Assembly (NCBI RefSeq): GCF_003666685.1
Contig: NZ_RCIZ01000001.1
Coordinates: forward strand, 1 to 64,000
Reading direction: 5' to 3'
Source: Mesorhizobium sp. YM1C-6-2
GTDB lineage: Bacteria > Pseudomonadota > Alphaproteobacteria > Rhizobiales > Rhizobiaceae
DNA: 64,000 bases
Shown: piece by piece, positions 37,729 to 46,074 of the stretch
How the letters are laid out: each line of letters starts with the position of its first letter
How positions within the stretch are numbered: position 1 is the stretch's first letter
Translations under genes and position numbers: made by a program
The notes under the pieces: generated by a model
Database searches by the model: none
The model's input: only the letters and a program-made list of their open reading frames with translations
Told to the model about the DNA's origin: nothing

Positions 37729-37772
37729 CGTCATATCTCCGTGGAGTCAATTCGCGCGTGGGAACGCCTGTC

Positions 37773-39200
37773 CTACTGCGCCGCGACCTTCTCGACGTCG
37801 GGCATCGTCCACGCCTTGGCGAAGAACTCCTTCTTCGGCCCGTAGAGGCGGAACATCAGCTCGAACCCGCGCGCGGGATCGGTAGCCACCCAGTTGGTCT
37901 CTTTTCCGGCCGGCGCCTTCGGGCCGAAGAAGATGTCAACCGAGCCGTCGGCGTTCTTCTGCAGTTCGGCGGCGTTCGAGGCGCGACTGGCGCGGTCCAT
38001 ATTCTTGATCAGCGCATGCGTCTCGCGGTCATAGGCCGTCACCGACCAGTACTGCTCGACCGGCACGTTCGGCGGGACGGTCAGGCGATATGTCTTGGCC
38101 CCGTCGTAACCATCGCCGTCCTTGTCGCGGATCGAGACGAGATAGAACTGTGCCGTCCCCGGACGCTTTATTGAGATATAGCCGTAGGTGTAGAGCAGGG
38201 CACGAGCGTCGATGGCGTAGCGATCGGGATCTGCATAGGTGGTGCCTTGCCCGTCCATCGCCTCCTGGAGCGTCGGCAGCATCCAGCGGCTGTCCGGGAA
38301 GAACGGGGGAAAGCCGGCATCGTAGCGCGTTTCGAGCAGCGTCTTTGCTTCTTTGATCGCGGAATTCAGGATCGCCGTGGTCGCCTTGTCCGGGGCGAAA
38401 GTCTTACCTTTCTCGATGCCGATTGTTCGCAACTGGTCGATCATCGCGCGGTCACGCTCGAGCCAAGGCTCGCCCTGCACAACCCTGTCGAGATTTTCGT
38501 AGAAGCTCGCATCGTAACGGATGGTGCTGTCGTAATCCACGTCCTGCACGTCGGTGAAAATCGTTGCAGGAGGGTTGCCCGCGGCCGAAAGCGGGTAGAA
38601 CTTGATGCCTTTGCCGTATGCGACGGCTTTCGCCACATCGGCATCGCCGTGGCTCTTCAGGCTGGAGCGTATCAGCGCATAGCCGCTGTACGTGTCCGAT
38701 TGCAGAGCGATGAAGCCGTCGGGCACCTGGTCCTTGTAGCCAGGAGGAAGTATGGCGAATTTCCCGCCGGCGCCCTCGTCGACGCCCAGCAATCCGACGT
38801 CTTCAATCGCCGTCTGCCAGACTGTGACGATATTGCCCGTGACCGAGGCACGAGCATCGCCGGGTGGGATCTCGAGTACGACGGGACCGACCTCCTTGGT
38901 GTCATAGAACGCCATGAAATAGATGGCGTCGGGATTGGGGGTAAGCGTCTGGTTGTGCCAGTCGAGCGGCCGGCCCCAGTAAATGATCTGGTTCACCTTG
39001 CCTGCTGTCTTGGTCAGCATCTCCTGGCGCATCAGGTCGGTATTGACCGCCGGCATGCCCCAGATCGCCGCTTCGACGGCGCGGCGCTCGATGGCGCGCT
39101 TCTGCAGTTCAGTTGGGGAAAGATCCTGCGCCTGCGCCAGGGTTGGAGCCAGTCCGACGGTCAGAGCCAACGCCGCCATTGCCGAGAACAAACGGTTCAT
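37773..39200 (-). CDS. DUF1254/DUF1214 domain protein, Sec-type signal
   Basis: 475 aa. It has a clear Sec signal peptide (MNRLFSAMAALALTVGLAPT, cut after AQA), then DUF1254 (VEAAIWGMPAVNTDLMRQEM, PNPDAIYFMAFYDTKEVG) and DUF1214 (YWSVTAYDRETHALIKNMDR, VDIFFGPKAP). It is a paralogue of the neighbour at 36214-37728, with the same direction and likely the same operon, but uses a different export route. Confidence 0.85.
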   Translation of the reverse strand: MNRLFSAMAALALTVGLAPTLAQAQDLSPTELQKRAIERRAVEAAIWGMPAVNTDLMRQEMLTKTAGKVNQIIYWGRPLDWHNQTLTPNPDAIYFMAFYDTKEVGPVVLEIPPGDARASVTGNIVTVWQTAIEDVGLLGVDEGAGGKFAILPPGYKDQVPDGFIALQSDTYSGYALIRSSLKSHGDADVAKAVAYGKGIKFYPLSAAGNPPATIFTDVQDVDYDSTIRYDASFYENLDRVVQGEPWLERDRAMIDQLRTIGIEKGKTFAPDKATTAILNSAIKEAKTLLETRYDAGFPPFFPDSRWMLPTLQEAMDGQGTTYADPDRYAIDARALLYTYGYISIKRPGTAQFYLVSIRDKDGDGYDGAKTYRLTVPPNVPVEQYWSVTAYDRETHALIKNMDRASRASNAAELQKNADGSVDIFFGPKAPAGKETNWVATDPARGFELMFRLYGPKKEFFAKAWTMPDVEKVAAQ

Positions 39201-39327
39201 TCGTGCTCTCCTGCCACTGCTCGTCGAAGCGAGTATAGCTGAGAAGTACGGCGTGGCGCCAGTACTTAACCATTACTTGGCGATTGCTTGCGCGGTCGGT
39301 CTTATGGACGAGATAGCGGAAGTAGTG

Positions 39328-39362
39328 AAAACCCCTCCCGCCTGCGGGAGGGGTTTTCTTTG
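39328..39362. terminator. Rho-independent terminator
   Basis: A 10-bp stem CCCCTCCCGC/GCGGGAGGGG (39332-39341 and 39344-39353) with AAAA before and TTTT after, so it can act on both strands. It lies 17 bp past the end of the leftward Gfo/Idh gene and closes the sugar operon. Confidence 0.8.
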
Positions 39363-39378
39363 AAAGCGATTTCCGAGC

Positions 39379-40521
39379 CTAGGCCCTCTTCGCCAGCAGC
39401 GCCTTCGCCTCTTTCGGGCCGAGCGCGGCGGGGCGTTCGCAGGTGGTCTGCATGGCGACGAACTTTCCTGTTTCGGCCGATTTCAGGATCGCCGTCATCA
39501 CGTCGACCACGTGCAGCGCCAGTTCCAGCGAGCAGCGGTGCGGGCGGTCGCCCTGGATGGCGAGCGCCATGTCGGCCAGCCCGGCGGTGCGGTAGTTCGC
39601 CATCATGCCATGGCTGTGCTTCTGGTTGGGCACGCCGAAGGGATGTTGCCAGGCCGGGGTCCTCTTCACCTCGCTGGAGCCGGTCGTGTAGCGCACATTG
39701 CCGCCGAAGAAGTTCGGGTCGGGGACGTAGACGGTGCCTTCCTCGCCGTAGAGCTCCATCGGCGCGTGGCCGTGCGCCCAGACGTCCCAGCTCGCGTTCA
39801 GCGTCACCAGCGCGCCGTTGTCGAATTCGAGCACCGAATGGATGGTGGTCGGCGTGTCGACCGGCACCTTCTGGCCGTTGCGCGGACCGTTGGCGATGGT
39901 GCGGAATTTCTGCGGCGTCGCGGCGAGCGCCGTCACCCGCCTCACCGGGCCGATGAGCTGCACCAGGTTGGTGATGTAGTAGGGGCCGATGTCGAGCACC
40001 GGCCCGGCGCCGGGCTGGAAGAAGAAGTCGGGATTGGGGTGCCAGTGCTCCATGCCGTGGCTCATCACATGACAGGTACCGCCGGTGATCCTACCGAGCT
40101 TGCCCTTGTCGATCAGGTCGCGCACGAGCTGGTGGGCGCCGCCGAGGAAAGTGTCAGGAGCCGAGCCGACGCGAAGCCCCTTCTTCGCCGCGCGCTTCTT
40201 CAGGTCCAGCCCCTCCTTGACCGACAGCACGAAGGGTTTTTCCGAATAGACGTGGCTGCCGGCGTCGAGCGCCTGCCGCGAGATCTCGTAATGCACCGCC
40301 GGTATCGTCAGGTTGACGACGATGTCGACATCGTCGGCCGCGAGCAGATCGGCGACGCTTTCCGCGCGCACGCCGTACTCCTTGGCCTTGGCCTTCGCCA
40401 CCGCCGGATTGATGTCGGCGCAGGATCTGACCTCGATGCCCTTGAACAGCGGCGAGAGTGAAAAATAGGTGGTCGATATGTTGCCGCATCCAACGATGCC
40501 GACCCCGAGCTTGCGTGCCAT
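39379..40521 (-). CDS. Gfo/Idh/MocA family oxidoreductase
   Basis: 380 aa. The Rossmann start is GVGIVGCGNISTTYF (residues 6-20), followed by VVNLTIPAVHYEISRQALDAGSHVY-type sequence and the EKP motif (residues about 95-97) whose Lys is catalytic. It probably oxidises or reduces a sugar or cyclitol with NAD(P). It is the last gene of the LacI-controlled ABC operon, 38 bp after the isomerase gene. AGGAG precedes the ATG. Confidence 0.88.
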   Translation of the reverse strand: MARKLGVGIVGCGNISTTYFSLSPLFKGIEVRSCADINPAVAKAKAKEYGVRAESVADLLAADDVDIVVNLTIPAVHYEISRQALDAGSHVYSEKPFVLSVKEGLDLKKRAAKKGLRVGSAPDTFLGGAHQLVRDLIDKGKLGRITGGTCHVMSHGMEHWHPNPDFFFQPGAGPVLDIGPYYITNLVQLIGPVRRVTALAATPQKFRTIANGPRNGQKVPVDTPTTIHSVLEFDNGALVTLNASWDVWAHGHAPMELYGEEGTVYVPDPNFFGGNVRYTTGSSEVKRTPAWQHPFGVPNQKHSHGMMANYRTAGLADMALAIQGDRPHRCSLELALHVVDVMTAILKSAETGKFVAMQTTCERPAALGPKEAKALLAKRA

Positions 40522-40559
40522 TGTAACTCGCTCCTGAAAATGGCTGTCCGTGTTGACGA

Positions 40560-41309
40560 TCAGTACTTGTTCACCGACTCGATCGAGCGTCGCGCGAAGC
40601 GCTCGAAGTCGTTCGGGTTGTCCTGTTCCATGATGAAATATTTCGCCGCCGACTTTTCGCGCAGTGCCGCGAGCAGGCCCTTCCAGTCGATCGTGCCGTG
40701 GCCGACATCCGACCAGCCGTCCTCGTCCTTGCCTTCGCCCGGCCTGGCGATGTCCTTGACGTGGACGGCGACGATGCGCTTGCCGTGCCTGTCGATCCAG
40801 GGCAGCGGGTCATCGCCGCCGCGCACCACCCAGGCGACGTCGATCTCCCAGCCGATGTCGGGCGCGACGGACAGGATGTGCTCCTGCGGCACGGAGCCGT
40901 CGGCGAGCTTCTTGAACTCGAAATCGTGGTTGTGCCAGGCGAAGCCGTAGCCGTCCTTCTTCGCGCGCGCGCCCACCTTCGCCAGCCGCTCGCCGAAGCC
41001 GCGCCAGCCGGCGGCCGTGGCTTCCGGCCGCGCGTCCGGGTTGAGGTAGGGGCAGATCATCGTCGTAATGCCGAGCGCATCGGCGATCTTCCGGGCGCCG
41101 TCGAAGTCGGTCTCCAGCATGTCGATCGAGAAATGGCCGGTCGGCATGGAAAGCCCGTTCCGGTCGAGTTCCTTGCGCAGGCTCGCGGGGTCGTCATAGA
41201 CGCCGCCGAAACCCTCGACCTGCCTGTAGCCGGCTTCGCCGAGCAGCTTCAGCACCTTGTCCCAGGGCTGGAAGTTGCGCGCGCTGTAGAGCTGCATTGA
41301 CCAGTTCAT
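40560..41309 (-). CDS. Sugar phosphate isomerase/epimerase (TIM barrel)
   Basis: 249 aa, AP-endonuclease-2-like TIM barrel (IolE/IolI superfamily). Metal-site and barrel motifs: FAWHNHDFEF, WEIDVAWVVRGGDDP, RIVAVHVKDIARPG and MEQDN at the end strand. It likely converts the sugar imported by the ABC system or the product of the Gfo/Idh enzyme. AAAGGGAAA lies before the ATG. Confidence 0.85.
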   Translation of the reverse strand: MNWSMQLYSARNFQPWDKVLKLLGEAGYRQVEGFGGVYDDPASLRKELDRNGLSMPTGHFSIDMLETDFDGARKIADALGITTMICPYLNPDARPEATAAGWRGFGERLAKVGARAKKDGYGFAWHNHDFEFKKLADGSVPQEHILSVAPDIGWEIDVAWVVRGGDDPLPWIDRHGKRIVAVHVKDIARPGEGKDEDGWSDVGHGTIDWKGLLAALREKSAAKYFIMEQDNPNDFERFARRSIESVNKY

Positions 41310-41360
41310 TTTTTTCCCTTTCTAAATGCCGGGCGCTTGGGGCCACCCGGTTAACTGCGA

Positions 41361-42446
41361 TCAAAGACGTTCTCCCGAGGTCGCGTCGAAGAGCGACGCG
41401 TTCATCGGATCGAAGCCGATGGCGACGGTGTCGCCTACGTCTGGCGCGCGCTCGGAGGAGACGCGCACGGTGAGGTTCTGCTTGCCGAGCCGCGTCCAGA
41501 CCAGCGTGTCGGAGCCCATCGGCTCGACCACCTCGACCGGCACCCTGGCCGAAAAGGGCCAGTCCTCGCCCGAATTGATGCCGACATGTTCGGGGCGGAT
41601 ACCGAGCGCGGCGGCCCCCGGCCTGGCGCCGGCGGCGTCGAAGCCGTAACTGGCGAGCGGTATGTCCAGCCCGTCGGCGACGAAGCGCGCCGCGCCGTCC
41701 CGCACGGCGACGTCGCCGTCGAGGAAATTCATGCCCGGCGAGCCGATGAAGCCGGCGACGAAGCGGTTGACCGGCCGCTTGTAGATCTCCTGCGGGGCGC
41801 CGAGCTGCTGGATGAGGCCGCCCTTCATCACGGCGATGCGGTCGGCGAGCGTCATCGCCTCGATCTGGTCGTGCGTCACGTAGATCATCGTGTTGGCGAG
41901 CTTCTGGTGCAGCCGCTTGATCTCGACGCGCAGCTCCGAGCGCAGCTTGGCGTCGAGGTTCGACAGCGGCTCGTCGAACAGGAAGACGTCGACGTCGCGC
42001 ACCAGCGCGCGGCCGATGGCGACGCGCTGGCGCTGGCCGCCGGAAAGCTGCGAGGGCTTGCGCTGGAGCAGCGGCTCGATCTGCAGGATCTCGGCGGTGC
42101 GCGCGATGCGCCGCTCGATCTCGTCCCGGGGCACGCCGGCATTCTTCAGGCCGAAGGAGAGGTTCCCCTTCACCGACATCTGCGGGTAGAGCGCGTAGGA
42201 CTGGAACACCATGCCGATGCCGCGGTCCTTGGGCTCCTCCCAGGTGACGTTCTTGCCCTTGATGAAGATCTGCCCGTCCGAGACGTCGAGCAGGCCGGCG
42301 ATGCAGTTGAGCAAGGTCGACTTGCCGCAGCCCGACGGTCCGAGCAGCACCAGGAACTCGCCCTCCTCGATGTCCAGGTTGAGGTCCTTCAGCACCGACA
42401 CGGCGCCGAAGTTCAGCGACAAATCCTTGATCGCGACGCTGGTCAT
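41361..42446 (-). CDS. Sugar ABC transporter ATPase (UgpC/MalK type)
   Basis: 361 aa. Walker A GPSGCGKST near residue 38, signature LSGGQRQRVAIGRALVRD, Walker B VFLFDEPLSNLD and His switch THDQ. A C-terminal TOBE/regulatory domain follows (GIRPEHVGI). It energises the two permeases encoded upstream in the operon. It starts 175 bp after the second permease gene, with a repeat element in between. Confidence 0.92.
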   Translation of the reverse strand: MTSVAIKDLSLNFGAVSVLKDLNLDIEEGEFLVLLGPSGCGKSTLLNCIAGLLDVSDGQIFIKGKNVTWEEPKDRGIGMVFQSYALYPQMSVKGNLSFGLKNAGVPRDEIERRIARTAEILQIEPLLQRKPSQLSGGQRQRVAIGRALVRDVDVFLFDEPLSNLDAKLRSELRVEIKRLHQKLANTMIYVTHDQIEAMTLADRIAVMKGGLIQQLGAPQEIYKRPVNRFVAGFIGSPGMNFLDGDVAVRDGAARFVADGLDIPLASYGFDAAGARPGAAALGIRPEHVGINSGEDWPFSARVPVEVVEPMGSDTLVWTRLGKQNLTVRVSSERAPDVGDTVAIGFDPMNASLFDATSGERL

Positions 42447-42479
42447 GCAAGTGCTCCGGCGGCGATGGTTGTGCTTGTA

Positions 42480-42604
42480 CCGCCCCCTCCACCACTACGT
42501 GGTCCCCCTCCCCCGTAAACGGGGGAGGATCCGAGCGACGACGCTTCCGGTTCCTCCCCTGCGAAGCGGGGGAGGGGGACCATGCGAAGCATGGTGGAGG
42601 GGGC
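42480..42604. repeat. Palindromic repeat inside sugar operon
   Basis: A CCCCCTCCACC end and a GGTGGAGGGGG end with further nested GC-rich inverted repeats (CCCCCGTAAACGGGGG, CCTCCCCTGCGAAGCGGGGGAGG region). It sits between the MalG-type permease and ATPase genes. It is similar in style to the element inside hrpB at 52566-52710 and may form a stable mRNA hairpin. Confidence 0.7.
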
Positions 42605-42621
42605 GGAAATCATCGGCATGC

Positions 42622-43563
42622 TCACCCTTTGACCGCGCCGGCGGCGATGCCGCGCACGAAGAGTTTTCCGGAGATGAAGTAGATGGCGAGCGGCACCAGC
42701 CCGGTGATGAGGGTCGCCGCCATGTTGACGTTGTATTCCTTCACGCCCTGCGTGGAGTTGACGATGTTGTTGAGCTGCACCGTCATCGGATAGGTGTCGG
42801 GCCGGGTGTAGACGACGCCGAACAGAAAATCGTTCCAGATGCCGGTGACCTGCAGGATGATGGCGACTACGAAGATCGGCAGGCTCATCGGCAGCATGAT
42901 GCGGAAATAGATGCCCCAGAATCCCGCGCCGTCGACGCGCGCGGCCTTGAACAGCTCCTCCGGCAGCGACGCGAAATAGTTGCGGAAGAGCAGCGTCAGG
43001 ATGGGCATGCCGAAGATCGAATGCACCAGGACGAGGCCGGTCAGTGTGCCGTAGAGGCCGATCTCGCGCAGCAGGATGACGATCGGATAGAGCATGACCT
43101 GATAGGGGATGAAGGCCCCGAAGATCAGGATGATGAAGAAGGTCTCCGCTCCCTTGAAGCGCCAGTTGGCGAGCGCGTAGCCGTTCACCGAGGCGATGGC
43201 GATCGACAGGAACACCGACGGCACGGTGATCCGCACCGAGTTCCAGAAGCCCCTGGAGAGCCCGTCGCAGTTCAGCCCGGTGCAGGCGGTCGCCCAGGCC
43301 TTTACCCAGGGCTCGAAGGTGATTTCCATCGGCGGCGAGAAGATGTTGCCGAGACGGATCTCCGGCATCCCCTTCAGCGAGGTCACGACCATCACGTAGA
43401 GCGGCAGCAGATAATAGAGCGCCACCATGATGAGCGTGCCGTAGAGGATGATGTTGCGGCGCGAGAAGGCGGCGCGCGGTTTTGGGCCGCGCGGGCCGGC
43501 GAGATCCTTCGCGATGGCCGAAGCGCCGGCGACGGCGGCGGCGAGCGTGGCGGGATTCGACAT
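42622..43563 (-). CDS. Carbohydrate ABC transporter permease (MalG type)
   Basis: 313 aa, with six membrane segments and the EAA loop EELFKAARVDGAGFWGIYFRIMLPMSLP-type sequence (EAA-G pattern near residue 205). A periplasmic insert (about residues 70-110) has two Cys (CTGLNCDG). It starts 1 bp after the partner permease stop, so the two are translationally linked. Confidence 0.9.
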   Translation of the reverse strand: MSNPATLAAAVAGASAIAKDLAGPRGPKPRAAFSRRNIILYGTLIMVALYYLLPLYVMVVTSLKGMPEIRLGNIFSPPMEITFEPWVKAWATACTGLNCDGLSRGFWNSVRITVPSVFLSIAIASVNGYALANWRFKGAETFFIILIFGAFIPYQVMLYPIVILLREIGLYGTLTGLVLVHSIFGMPILTLLFRNYFASLPEELFKAARVDGAGFWGIYFRIMLPMSLPIFVVAIILQVTGIWNDFLFGVVYTRPDTYPMTVQLNNIVNSTQGVKEYNVNMAATLITGLVPLAIYFISGKLFVRGIAAGAVKG

Positions 43564-43564
43564 C

Positions 43565-44494
43565 TCAGCGCCTCCGCCCGAATTCGAGATAGGCCCAGGG
43601 CACGAGGATGATCGCGACGGTCAGGAGCATCATCGTCGAGGCGGCAAAGCCCTGGCCGAGATTCTGCGCCCGGAACATGAATTCGTAGACGTATTTGGCC
43701 GGCACTTCCGAAGCGTTGCCGGGGCCGCCGCCGGTCTGCGCCACGACGAGGTCGTAGAGCTTGACGATGCCCGACGTGATGATCACCAGCGTGGTGATGA
43801 ACACCGGGCGCATCATCGGGATGACGATGAAGAGATAGGTCTTCCACATCGGGATGCCGTCGACGCGGGCAGCCTTCCAGATGTCCTCGTCTATGCCGCG
43901 CAGGCCCGCCAGCATCAGGCACATGACCAGCCCCGTGCCCTGCCAGAGCCCGGCGAAGAGTATGCCGTAGATGACGATCTCCTTGGTGTAGAGCGGATCG
44001 AAGACGAAGCTCTCCCAGCCGAGGCTGCGCACCACGTGCTGCACGCCGAAATCCGGATTGAGGATCCACTGCCAGACCAGCCCGGTGACGATGAAGGAGA
44101 GCGCGAAGGGGTAGAGGTAGATGGTGCGGAACGTGTCCTCGAAGCGGATCTTCTGGTCGAGCAGGGCGGCGAGCACGAAGCCGATGAGGAGCGAGAAGAC
44201 GAGCGACAGCACGCCGTAGATCGCCAGGTTCTCGATCGAGACGAGCCAGCGCTGCGACGACCACAGCCGCTCGTACTGTTCGAGGCCGACGAAGCGCAGG
44301 CGCGGCAGGAGCTTCGAGTCGGTGAAGGAATAGACGACGGTCCAGGCGGTGCCGCCAACAAAGACGCAGAGCGCCGTCAGGATCATCGGGATCGAGGCGA
44401 TCTTGGCGTTGAGGTTCTTGAAGAGCGTGTTGGGCCGACGGCCATGCTCTCCTTTCCCTTGCGGGGAGCGGCGGGGGGTGGAGGTATCGGACAT
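43565..44494 (-). CDS. Carbohydrate ABC transporter permease (MalF type)
   Basis: 309 aa with about six membrane segments and the EAA loop in GIDEDIWKAARVDGIPMWKTY. TM1 region IPMILTALCVFVGGTAWTVV. The ATG at 44494 is chosen over the GTG at 44500. It lies 108 bp after the binding-protein gene, across a GC-rich hairpin. Confidence 0.88.
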   Translation of the reverse strand: MSDTSTPRRSPQGKGEHGRRPNTLFKNLNAKIASIPMILTALCVFVGGTAWTVVYSFTDSKLLPRLRFVGLEQYERLWSSQRWLVSIENLAIYGVLSLVFSLLIGFVLAALLDQKIRFEDTFRTIYLYPFALSFIVTGLVWQWILNPDFGVQHVVRSLGWESFVFDPLYTKEIVIYGILFAGLWQGTGLVMCLMLAGLRGIDEDIWKAARVDGIPMWKTYLFIVIPMMRPVFITTLVIITSGIVKLYDLVVAQTGGGPGNASEVPAKYVYEFMFRAQNLGQGFAASTMMLLTVAIILVPWAYLEFGRRR

Positions 44495-44550
44495 CACCAC
44501 GACGCTGGCCTGTTCGTTGAACGTTGGGGTTGAGCGATGCGCCCCGACCT

Positions 44551-44575
44551 CACCCTCCCCGCAAGGGGGAGGGTG
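44551..44575. other. Hairpin between binding-protein and permease genes
   Basis: Stem CACCCTCCCC / GGGGAGGGTG with a GCAAG loop, no T-run. Placed after the leftward binding-protein gene, it could protect that mRNA segment and thin out read-through to the permeases, as in other sugar ABC operons. Confidence 0.5.
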
Positions 44576-44602
44576 TCGCCGGCGTTTACGTTTCGCTGGA
44601 CC

Positions 44603-45841
44603 TCAGTCGGCGTTGGCGATGATCTCGGCGAAGCGCTTCTGCGCGTCCTCGGGCGTGAGGCTCGGCGTCGAGAAGAACTGCGCCATCAGGTCGTTCATCT
44701 GCTGCGTGGTGTCCGGGCTGATCAGCTCGTCCGTCCACTGCATGGTCTTGCCGGCGGCGAGGATTTCGAGGCCCTTCTTCATGCAGTCGTTGGCGGCGGC
44801 GAGGTCGACGTCGCCGCGCACCGGCAGCGAGCCTTTCTTGAGGTTGAAGGCGACCTGGGTCGCCGGCGACATCATGACGGAGGCGAGCGTCTCCTGGGCG
44901 GCGCTGATCTCGGGATCGTCGACCTTCGGGAAATAGAAGGCGTCGCCGCCGGTCGCGATGACGGCGTTGAGGCCGAGGCCCGGCAGGCAGGTGTAGTCCT
45001 TGCCGGCGACCTGCCCGGCGACCTGGAACTCGCCCTGCGCCCAGTCGCCCATGATCTGGCCGCCGGCCTGGCCGTTGATGACCATGGCGGTCGCCTCATT
45101 CCAGTTCTGGACGTTCGACTTCTCCGCCATCTTGCGGGCGTCGTCGGCCGCCTTGAACACTTTCGCGATGTCGGGACCGCCGGCTACCGTCTCGTCCTTG
45201 TCCTTGTAGACCTTGAGGAAGGTCTCGGGCCCGACGATCGCCGCCATCAGCACGTTGAAGGCGCCCGATTCCTGCCAGGACTGCTTGCCGAGCGCGAGCG
45301 GCACCTTGCCGGCCTTCTCCAGCGCGGGACCGGCGGCGACGAACTCGTCCCAGGTCTTCGGCACCGGCACGCCGGCGTCTTCGAAGGCCTTGTTGGAGAG
45401 CCATATCCACTGCCAGGAGTGGATGTTGACCGGCACGCAGTAGATCTTGCCGTCGAGCGTGCAGTTCTCGAGCAGCGTCGGCGGATTGACCAGCTTCGCC
45501 CAGCCTTCCTTGTTGGCGAGGTCGGTGAGGTCGCGCATCAGGCCTTCCTGCACCAGCTCCTCGGCCTGGCGGCCGTGATTGAACTGGGTGGCGCCCATCG
45601 GGTCGCCGCCGGTGATGCGGCTGATCATGATGGGCCGCGCGGTGTCGCCGGAGCCGGCGATGGCGCCGTCGACCCATTTGTTGCCGGTGGCGTCGAAGGC
45701 CTTGGCGAACTCGGCGACCGCCGCGGCTTCGCCGCCGGACGTCCACCAATGCGTGACCTCGAGGTCGGTGGCGACCGCCGGAGCCGCGAAGGGCAGCGCG
45801 ACCGTCGCAGCGAAGGCAGCGCTCAAGAGCTTATGACGCAT
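44603..45841 (-). CDS. Sugar ABC transporter substrate-binding protein
   Basis: 412 aa, family 1 extracellular solute-binding protein. The signal peptide ends at APAVA-TDL. The mature start LEVTHWWTSGGEAAAVAEFA resembles the glucose/mannose-type (GtsA-like) binding proteins. The sugar is not certain. GGGAGGA lies before the ATG at 45841; the 5' extension to 45907 is not coding. First gene of the operon, facing the LacI gene. Confidence 0.9.
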   Translation of the reverse strand: MRHKLLSAAFAATVALPFAAPAVATDLEVTHWWTSGGEAAAVAEFAKAFDATGNKWVDGAIAGSGDTARPIMISRITGGDPMGATQFNHGRQAEELVQEGLMRDLTDLANKEGWAKLVNPPTLLENCTLDGKIYCVPVNIHSWQWIWLSNKAFEDAGVPVPKTWDEFVAAGPALEKAGKVPLALGKQSWQESGAFNVLMAAIVGPETFLKVYKDKDETVAGGPDIAKVFKAADDARKMAEKSNVQNWNEATAMVINGQAGGQIMGDWAQGEFQVAGQVAGKDYTCLPGLGLNAVIATGGDAFYFPKVDDPEISAAQETLASVMMSPATQVAFNLKKGSLPVRGDVDLAAANDCMKKGLEILAAGKTMQWTDELISPDTTQQMNDLMAQFFSTPSLTPEDAQKRFAEIIANAD

Positions 45842-45859
45842 AGAATTCCTCCCGAAATC

Positions 45860-45871
45860 TGAAACGTTACA
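45860..45871. promoter_or_regulatory. LacI-type operator, site 1
   Basis: TGAAACGTTACA, centred on CG, 19 bp upstream of the binding-protein start. It matches site 2 (TGCAACGTTACA) at 11 of 12 bases. Confidence 0.65.
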
Positions 45872-45981
45872 GGTGACGAGGATAGGGGAGGCTTCAGCAA
45901 TGCGCAATGCTTCTTATGGCGGATGATTTGAGGCCTGATTGCAGGTCCCGGGTGGGAGCGGCCCGATCAGATCGCAATCTT

Positions 45982-45993
45982 TGCAACGTTACA
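45982..45993. promoter_or_regulatory. LacI-type operator, site 2
   Basis: TGCAACGTTACA, in the divergent gap 81 bp before the LacI start. LacI-family operators carry a central CG palindrome; the pair could permit looping (122 bp apart). Confidence 0.65.
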
Positions 45994-46074
45994 GCTTGCA
46001 GCGGACAACACTCGCGCCTTAAAATGACGGCGGTTGCCGTTGCGTGGGATATGCGCGATCTGTAGGCGGGGGCC

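Noticed and set aside
37953-37967. Perfect GTTC-N7-GTTC match
   Set aside because: It lies deep inside the DUF1254 coding sequence, so it is most likely a chance match and shows the background rate of this motif.
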